Origin: Treponema sp.
Lineage (GTDB): Bacteria; Spirochaetota; Spirochaetia; Treponematales; Breznakiellaceae
Length of the DNA: 9,689 bases
Direction of reading: 5' to 3'
Assembly (NCBI GenBank): GCA_031255875.1
Contig: JAIRRR010000200.1
Location: 1 to 9,689 of the forward strand
The notes under the pieces were generated by a model, which was given only the letters and a program-made list of their open reading frames with translations, was not told where the DNA came from and did no database searches. Both the position numbers and the translations under genes were made by a program. Within the stretch, counting starts at the first letter, position 1, and every line of letters starts with the position of its first letter. Of the stretch, positions 5,692-9,689 are shown one piece after another.

Positions 5692-6999
5692 ATGAGACAG
5701 ATAAACAATTCAAGCCCTTTCGCGGCTTTTTCCGCAAACGACGGCCCGGCGGGAAAACCCTCCGTTTCCCCGGAAGACAGGCGGATACTGCGGGAACTGG
5801 GGAAGCGTTACGCGGAAATCGCGGCGGACGAGGCGAACGGGGAACGGATACAGCGGATCAGGGACATGCACAGCCTCAAACAGGTACGCCCGCCCCTCTG
5901 GTTCGGGCAGATTCCCTGGCACGAGCTTGGCGGCACGGGCGAGCTGGCCCCGCGCTGCCGGGGCGCGTGGGCCGTGGAAATGGAAACCTTCTTTAGGCAG
6001 CAGCTTTTCCAGTGGAAGTATTTCCAGGGGGACATGATAGCCGAAGATTCGTATTACGTTTACAAGACCTTTTCCCAGACCGGCATAGGCATAGATATAA
6101 TGGAAGAGACGCGGGCCACCGATTCCAAAAACAGCATTGTCTCCCACCATTACGAGGATCAGCTGGGCAGCGAGGAAAAGCTGGACGCCCTGAAACTGCC
6201 GGAAGTTACCGCTTATCCGGAAAAGGACGCGGCAAATTTGGAGGCCGCGGCGGAAGTCCTTGACGGCATTCTTCCCGTAAAGCTGCGGGGCCACGGCATT
6301 TACTACCAGCCCTGGGACATCATCGTCCGTTTCCGGGGAATACAGAATTGCCTGCTCGACATGGTCGATAACCCCTCCCTTATCCACAAGACCGTAAAAA
6401 AATTCAACGACATTTACGAATCGCGCTACACCCAGATGGAGGCCCTGGGCCTTTTGGATTACAGTTTTCCCAACATGAACTGTACGCCCACCAATACCGG
6501 CGAGCTTCCGGCCCCCGATTACGACGGCGGCAGGGTGCGGCTTAAGGACGTGTGGTGGTGCGGGACCGCCCAGATCTTCGTGTCGGCCTCCCCCGCCATG
6601 AACGACGAATTCAACCTGCAATACCTGCGCCCCTTTATGGAAAAATGCGGCCTTTCCTATTACGGCTGCTGCGAGCCGCTGCACCAGCTTGTCCCCTATC
6701 TGCGGAAAATACCCAATATGCGGAAGATGGGGGCCAGTCCCTGGACCAGGCTCCGCGCCCAGGCGGAATTGATGGGAAGCGATTACGTGCTTTCCCGGAA
6801 GCCGAATCCCGCCTTTGTCGCGGAAAGCGTCAGCGCGGATATAGTAGAAAAAGAAATAACCGAAACTATCGAGGTCTGCCGGGAGAACAACACCCCCTTT
6901 GAGTATATCCTAAAGGACATTAGCACCGTCAATTACAAGGTGGAAAACCTAACGGAATGGGCAAGGATAGTAAGCGGGGTGATAGACAGGTATTATTGA
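5692..6999 (+). CDS. Long UROD-like protein with GCCEPL motif (paralogue 2)
   Basis: This 435-residue protein is more divergent, with an N-terminal extension of roughly 60 residues rich in charged helix (about 25-60). The C-terminal half resembles the UROD-like barrel: YYGCCEPLHQLVPYL (323-337) occupies the place of HSCGS in its neighbours, followed by IPNMRKMGASPW (340-351), DYVLSRKPNPAF (364-375) and ILKDISTVN (406-414). C326-C327-E328 may therefore supply metal ligands in place of His-X-Cys. It belongs, as far as I recognise, to a poorly characterised group of UROD-domain proteins found in anaerobes; no enzyme function can be assigned. No signal peptide or membrane segment. The ATG lies 4 nt after the previous stop, and its GGAGGA (5678-5683) is embedded in the end of that gene, so translation is probably coupled. 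Superfamily confidence is moderate, function unknown. Confidence 0.75.
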   Translation: MRQINNSSPFAAFSANDGPAGKPSVSPEDRRILRELGKRYAEIAADEANGERIQRIRDMHSLKQVRPPLWFGQIPWHELGGTGELAPRCRGAWAVEMETFFRQQLFQWKYFQGDMIAEDSYYVYKTFSQTGIGIDIMEETRATDSKNSIVSHHYEDQLGSEEKLDALKLPEVTAYPEKDAANLEAAAEVLDGILPVKLRGHGIYYQPWDIIVRFRGIQNCLLDMVDNPSLIHKTVKKFNDIYESRYTQMEALGLLDYSFPNMNCTPTNTGELPAPDYDGGRVRLKDVWWCGTAQIFVSASPAMNDEFNLQYLRPFMEKCGLSYYGCCEPLHQLVPYLRKIPNMRKMGASPWTRLRAQAELMGSDYVLSRKPNPAFVAESVSADIVEKEITETIEVCRENNTPFEYILKDISTVNYKVENLTEWARIVSGVIDRYY

Positions 7000-7043
7000 C
7001 GGGAATAAAAAACAAAAGGGAAGAAAAGCCAGGAGGGAAGAGG

Positions 7044-8111
7044 GTGAGGAGTGTTGAGAGGTTTTACGCGACTATTGAACGGCAGCCGGTTGACCGCCCG
7101 GCGGCATGGCTCGGGATTCCCAGCCTCCAGGCCCAGCCGGGACTCTTTGCCGAGTACGGGGTTGACAATCTCCACGATCTGAAACTGGCGGTGGGGGACG
7201 ATTTTTATTCCGTGGCCATCCCCTACAAGTCGGAGTACTCTGCTTCTATTAGTTCCGCCTTTGACTGGTACCAGGACGGCAAGGCCCGCATTGCCAACAG
7301 GACCCTTACTGCGGACGGCTGTTTCAAGAACTGCGAAAGCGAGGAGGACCTGGCCTTCTTCAAATGGCCGGAACCGGAAAAGTACATCGACCCGGACGAA
7401 TGCCGGAGCCTTGTGGACCAGGCGCCGGAGGACAAGGCGGTCCTGGGGGTCCTCTGGTCCACCCACTTTCAGAATACCTGCGCGTCCTTCGGCATGGAAA
7501 CCGCGCTGATGAACATGGTTTCCAACCCCGATCTTGTCGAGGCGGTGGACGGCAAAATTGTGGATTTTTTCCTCCGGGCGAACGAGGTTTTCTATAAAGC
7601 CGTGTGCGGTTCCGGGGGATCCTCCCGGAAAGGGCGAAGGCGCCTCCACGCGGTCCTGATAGGGGATGACGTGGGAACTCAGCGCGGCCTCCTGGTCTCG
7701 CCGGCCCTGGTGCGCCGCTTCGTCATTCCCGGCTGCCGCGCCCTGGCGGATCAGGCCCACAGCTACGGCCTCAAGGTTATCTACCATTCCTGCGGCTCCG
7801 TGGCCGACGCCATCCCCGATATAATCGAAGCCGGGGCGGACGCGATCCACCCGATCCAGGCCCTGGCCGCCGGCATGGACGCGGCCGCTTTGCGCGCGCG
7901 CTACGGGGGCAGGGTTTCCTTCTGCGGCGGCGTGGATACCCAGCAGCTTCTGGTCCGCGGATCGCCGGAAGACGTAAGACGCAAGGTACGGGAGCTGCGG
8001 GAACTTTTTCCCACCGGCCTTATCATCTCCCCCAGCCACGAAGCCATCCTGGACGACATGCCGCCCGCGAATATCCGCGCCCTGTTCGAGGAGGCGGGGA
8101 GAATCGCCTGA
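7044..8111 (+). CDS. UROD-superfamily protein, methyltransferase-like (paralogue 3)
   Basis: A 355-residue paralogue of the protein at 4626-5687. Shared blocks include NPDLVEAVD (161-169), GDDVGTQRGLLVSP (207-220), YHSCGSVADAIP (247-258) with H248 and C250 as the His-X-Cys pair, HPIQALAAGMDA (269-280) and FCGGVDTQ (293-300). The residue matching Cys328 of paralogue 1 is Ser329 here (IISPSHE), so a third Cys ligand is absent. A short basic insertion (about 188-200, SGGSSRKGRRR) is not in paralogue 1. The start is GTG 7044-7046, chosen because AGGAGGG (7031-7037) lies 6 nt before it and the resulting N-terminus matches paralogue 1 in length. An upstream in-frame ATG at 6957 would overlap the previous gene by 43 bp and add 29 unmatched residues. 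Last gene of the operon, 44 nt after the previous stop. Substrate unknown. Confidence 0.85.
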   Translation: MRSVERFYATIERQPVDRPAAWLGIPSLQAQPGLFAEYGVDNLHDLKLAVGDDFYSVAIPYKSEYSASISSAFDWYQDGKARIANRTLTADGCFKNCESEEDLAFFKWPEPEKYIDPDECRSLVDQAPEDKAVLGVLWSTHFQNTCASFGMETALMNMVSNPDLVEAVDGKIVDFFLRANEVFYKAVCGSGGSSRKGRRRLHAVLIGDDVGTQRGLLVSPALVRRFVIPGCRALADQAHSYGLKVIYHSCGSVADAIPDIIEAGADAIHPIQALAAGMDAAALRARYGGRVSFCGGVDTQQLLVRGSPEDVRRKVRELRELFPTGLIISPSHEAILDDMPPANIRALFEEAGRIA

Positions 8112-8160
8112 GCGGGAGGCCGCCCGTTATTGGAAGGCCCTGCCGGGCGCAGTCCCGCGC

Positions 8161-8175
8161 CGGGCATCCTGCCCG
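8161..8175. terminator. Short GC hairpin in the convergent gap; weak terminator candidate
   Basis: CGGGCA-TCC-TGCCCG is a perfect 6-bp stem in the 87-bp gap (8112-8198) between the UROD operon and the convergent kinase gene. The gap is very GC-rich, with several further partial repeats of GCCGGGC. Neither side has a T tract, so intrinsic termination is doubtful; a symmetric hairpin could still cap both transcripts at their 3' ends. Confidence 0.3.
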
Positions 8176-8198
8176 TGCCTGCTGCCGGACGCCTCGCT

Positions 8199-9689
8199 TC
8201 ACTTAAGATACTCCCGCAATATGTCCAGCACGACGCCCATATCCAGCGGCTTGCCGAGGTGCCCGTTCATGCCGGCCTCAAGGCACTTCTCTATATCTTC
8301 GCGGAACACGTTGGCGGTCATGGCGATAATCGGGACGCCCTGCGGGCGGTTCCGGGCCGCCTCCCGCCCCTGCTTTTCCTCGAAATCGCGGATGCGCCGC
8401 GTGGCCTCGTAGCCGTCCATCTCCGGCATCTGCACGTCCATAAAAACCAGGTCATAGCTGCCGTAATTTTCGGAAAAGAGTTTTACCGCCTCGACGCCGT
8501 TTTCCGCGCAGTCTATGGCAAGGCCCGACGGCTCCAGCAAAGACAGCATGATCTCCCGGTTGATCTCCACGTCTTCCGCCAGCAGCACGCGGCGCCCGCT
8601 GAAATCGTCGGTTTCCGTTTTCCCGGCCTCCTGGACAGGCGCCATGCCGAGGCACTCGTCGATGCAGTCCGCTATCACGGAGGGGAAAAGCGGCTTGGGC
8701 AGGAAGCGGCTGATCCCGGCGTCTCTCGCGTCCTTCTCGATGGCGCCCCATTCTACGGACGAGATCATAATGACCACGGATCTGTTCCCGCCCAGGTCCC
8801 TGATCCGGCGCGAAAGCTCGATCCCGTCCATGCCGGGCATCTTCCAGTCAATGAAATAGATGTCGTAGGGCCCGTTACGGTCGATTAAACTACAGGCTTC
8901 CTCGCCGCCCGAGGCGATGTCGCACGGTATGCCTATGCCCCGGGCGATTTCCGCGAAATACGCGCGGATTTCCGGCGCGTCGTCCACGGCGAGCACCCGC
9001 ACGTCCGCCCGGTTTACGCCCGGGATCAGAGGGGCGTTTTTTGGGGACGCGCCGCGCCCGGCCTGTATGGTAAAGCCGAAGGTAGAGCCGCGCCCAAGCT
9101 CCGATTTTATCCATATCTGCCCGCCCATCAGCTCGACAATGCGTTTCGAGATCGCGAGCCCAAGCCCGGTGCCGCCGAATTTGCGCGAGGTGCTGCTTTC
9201 GGCCTGCTGGAAAGAAGTAAACAGCCGGGCCTGCTGCTCCTCGGATATCCCGATGCCGGTGTCGGCAACCTCGATCTGTATTGTGCAGACGTTGTTTTTT
9301 TCTTCCAGCAGCCGCGTGTCAACCCGGATCGCCCCGTTTTCGGGCGTGAATTTGACGGCGTTTGAAAGCAGATTCGTGATAATCTGCGCCAGCCGCTGGT
9401 CGTCGCCGCTGAGCGCGCGGGGGATTCTTTTGTCAATGTACACCGTCAAATTCTGGTTTTTTTCGTCCACGCGGAAATTGATGACATTGACGACCCTTTG
9501 CAGCGTTTTTTCAAAATCAAAATCCGAAAAAGAAAGCTCCAGCTTACCCGCCTCTATCTTCGACATATCCAGAATGTCGTTGATAACCCCGAGCAGATGC
9601 GAGGAAGCGGTCTCGATTTTCTCAAAGGCGTAGTCCTTCTGCTCTATGGCGGCGGCCGCTTTCCCGACGGCGGTCATCCCGATGATTGC
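8199..9689 (-). CDS. Hybrid sensor histidine kinase, HisKA-HATPase-REC-REC (N-terminus cut off)
   Basis: The frame is open to the right edge; 496 residues are visible, beginning AIIGMTAVGK, which directly follows the usual SHEIRTPMN of the HisKA box, so the phospho-acceptor His lies just beyond the edge. Numbering from the Met at 9675-9677: the dimerisation helix continues to about 45; the ATPase domain has the N box with N106, G1 DTGIG (139-143) and G2 GGTGLGL (168-174). A first receiver has the acidic pair D232-D233, phospho-acceptor D277 (YFIDWKMPGMDG) and K328. A second has E368-D369, D414 (VFMDVQMPEMDG), T454 and K476. All key residues are intact. There is no DNA-binding or enzymatic output domain, so phosphate probably passes to a separate phosphotransfer protein. 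The sensor region is outside the window, so the signal is unknown. The gene is convergent with the UROD cluster, giving no evidence of shared control. Confidence 0.95.
   Translation of the reverse strand, partial: AIIGMTAVGKAAAAIEQKDYAFEKIETASSHLLGVINDILDMSKIEAGKLELSFSDFDFEKTLQRVVNVINFRVDEKNQNLTVYIDKRIPRALSGDDQRLAQIITNLLSNAVKFTPENGAIRVDTRLLEEKNNVCTIQIEVADTGIGISEEQQARLFTSFQQAESSTSRKFGGTGLGLAISKRIVELMGGQIWIKSELGRGSTFGFTIQAGRGASPKNAPLIPGVNRADVRVLAVDDAPEIRAYFAEIARGIGIPCDIASGGEEACSLIDRNGPYDIYFIDWKMPGMDGIELSRRIRDLGGNRSVVIMISSVEWGAIEKDARDAGISRFLPKPLFPSVIADCIDECLGMAPVQEAGKTETDDFSGRRVLLAEDVEINREIMLSLLEPSGLAIDCAENGVEAVKLFSENYGSYDLVFMDVQMPEMDGYEATRRIRDFEEKQGREAARNRPQGVPIIAMTANVFREDIEKCLEAGMNGHLGKPLDMGVVLDILREYLK

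Noticed and set aside
5710..6684. Minus-strand open frame of 324 codons opposite UROD paralogue 2
   Set aside because: No ribosome site or domain was seen, and the plus-strand frame has the family motifs and operon spacing.
6993..8039. Minus-strand open frame of 348 codons opposite UROD paralogue 3
   Set aside because: Same reasoning: a low-complexity Gly/Ala/Val-rich shadow translation, with the real gene on the plus strand.
4626..8111. Reading the UROD-domain genes as hemE of haem synthesis
   Set aside because: There are three divergent copies, no other haem gene, His-X-Cys or CCE motifs typical of the methyltransferase-like branch, and co-localisation with a sugar-type importer.
1..9689. 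CRISPR array, tRNA, rRNA, insertion sequence or prophage attachment site
   Set aside because: No regularly spaced repeats, no transposase or integrase frame, no terminal inverted repeats and no tRNA-like fold were noticed on either strand.

Overview
The window looks like a spirochaete chromosome, most likely a treponeme of the insect-gut type (moderate-to-low confidence). The evidence is a solute-binding protein whose mature end begins AGGQQSAGG, a style common in treponemal binding proteins, a hybrid histidine kinase of the type abundant in gut treponemes, and fairly GC-rich coding DNA that throws up long antisense shadow frames. No rRNA, tRNA, phage, IS or CRISPR sequence was seen, so assignment to a genus rests on protein style only.

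Layout: (1) positions 1-201 hold the 3' end of a plus-strand M15-type peptidoglycan peptidase. (2) Positions 274-3868, minus strand, are a complete three-gene CUT2-type (ribose/galactoside-type) ABC importer, transcribed in the order binding protein, double ATPase, permease. The gap between binding protein and ATPase contains two hairpins. (3) Positions 3869-4190 are a 322-bp divergent regulatory region with a plausible promoter in each direction, a perfect 14-bp palindrome and several short direct repeats. (4) Positions 4191-8111, plus strand, are a compact four-gene cluster: a HIT-family protein followed by three proteins of the uroporphyrinogen-decarboxylase (UROD) superfold. None of the three looks like a haem-pathway HemE; they resemble the methyltransferase-like branch (MtaA/CmuA relatives). 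(5) Positions 8199-9689, minus strand, carry most of a hybrid sensor kinase (HisKA-HATPase-REC-REC), convergent with the UROD cluster and cut by the window edge just after the phospho-acceptor histidine.

How it may work together (inference): the importer and the HIT/UROD cluster share one control region, so they probably respond to the same small molecule. The binding protein is RbsB-like in fold and pocket layout but appears to differ at two sugar-contact positions. One hypothesis is uptake of a modified sugar, cyclitol or methylated small molecule, followed by processing by the UROD-like proteins, possibly methyl transfer to a corrinoid. No corrinoid protein, activase or pterin methyltransferase is present, so the partner would have to be encoded elsewhere. 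The substrate cannot be determined from this sequence.
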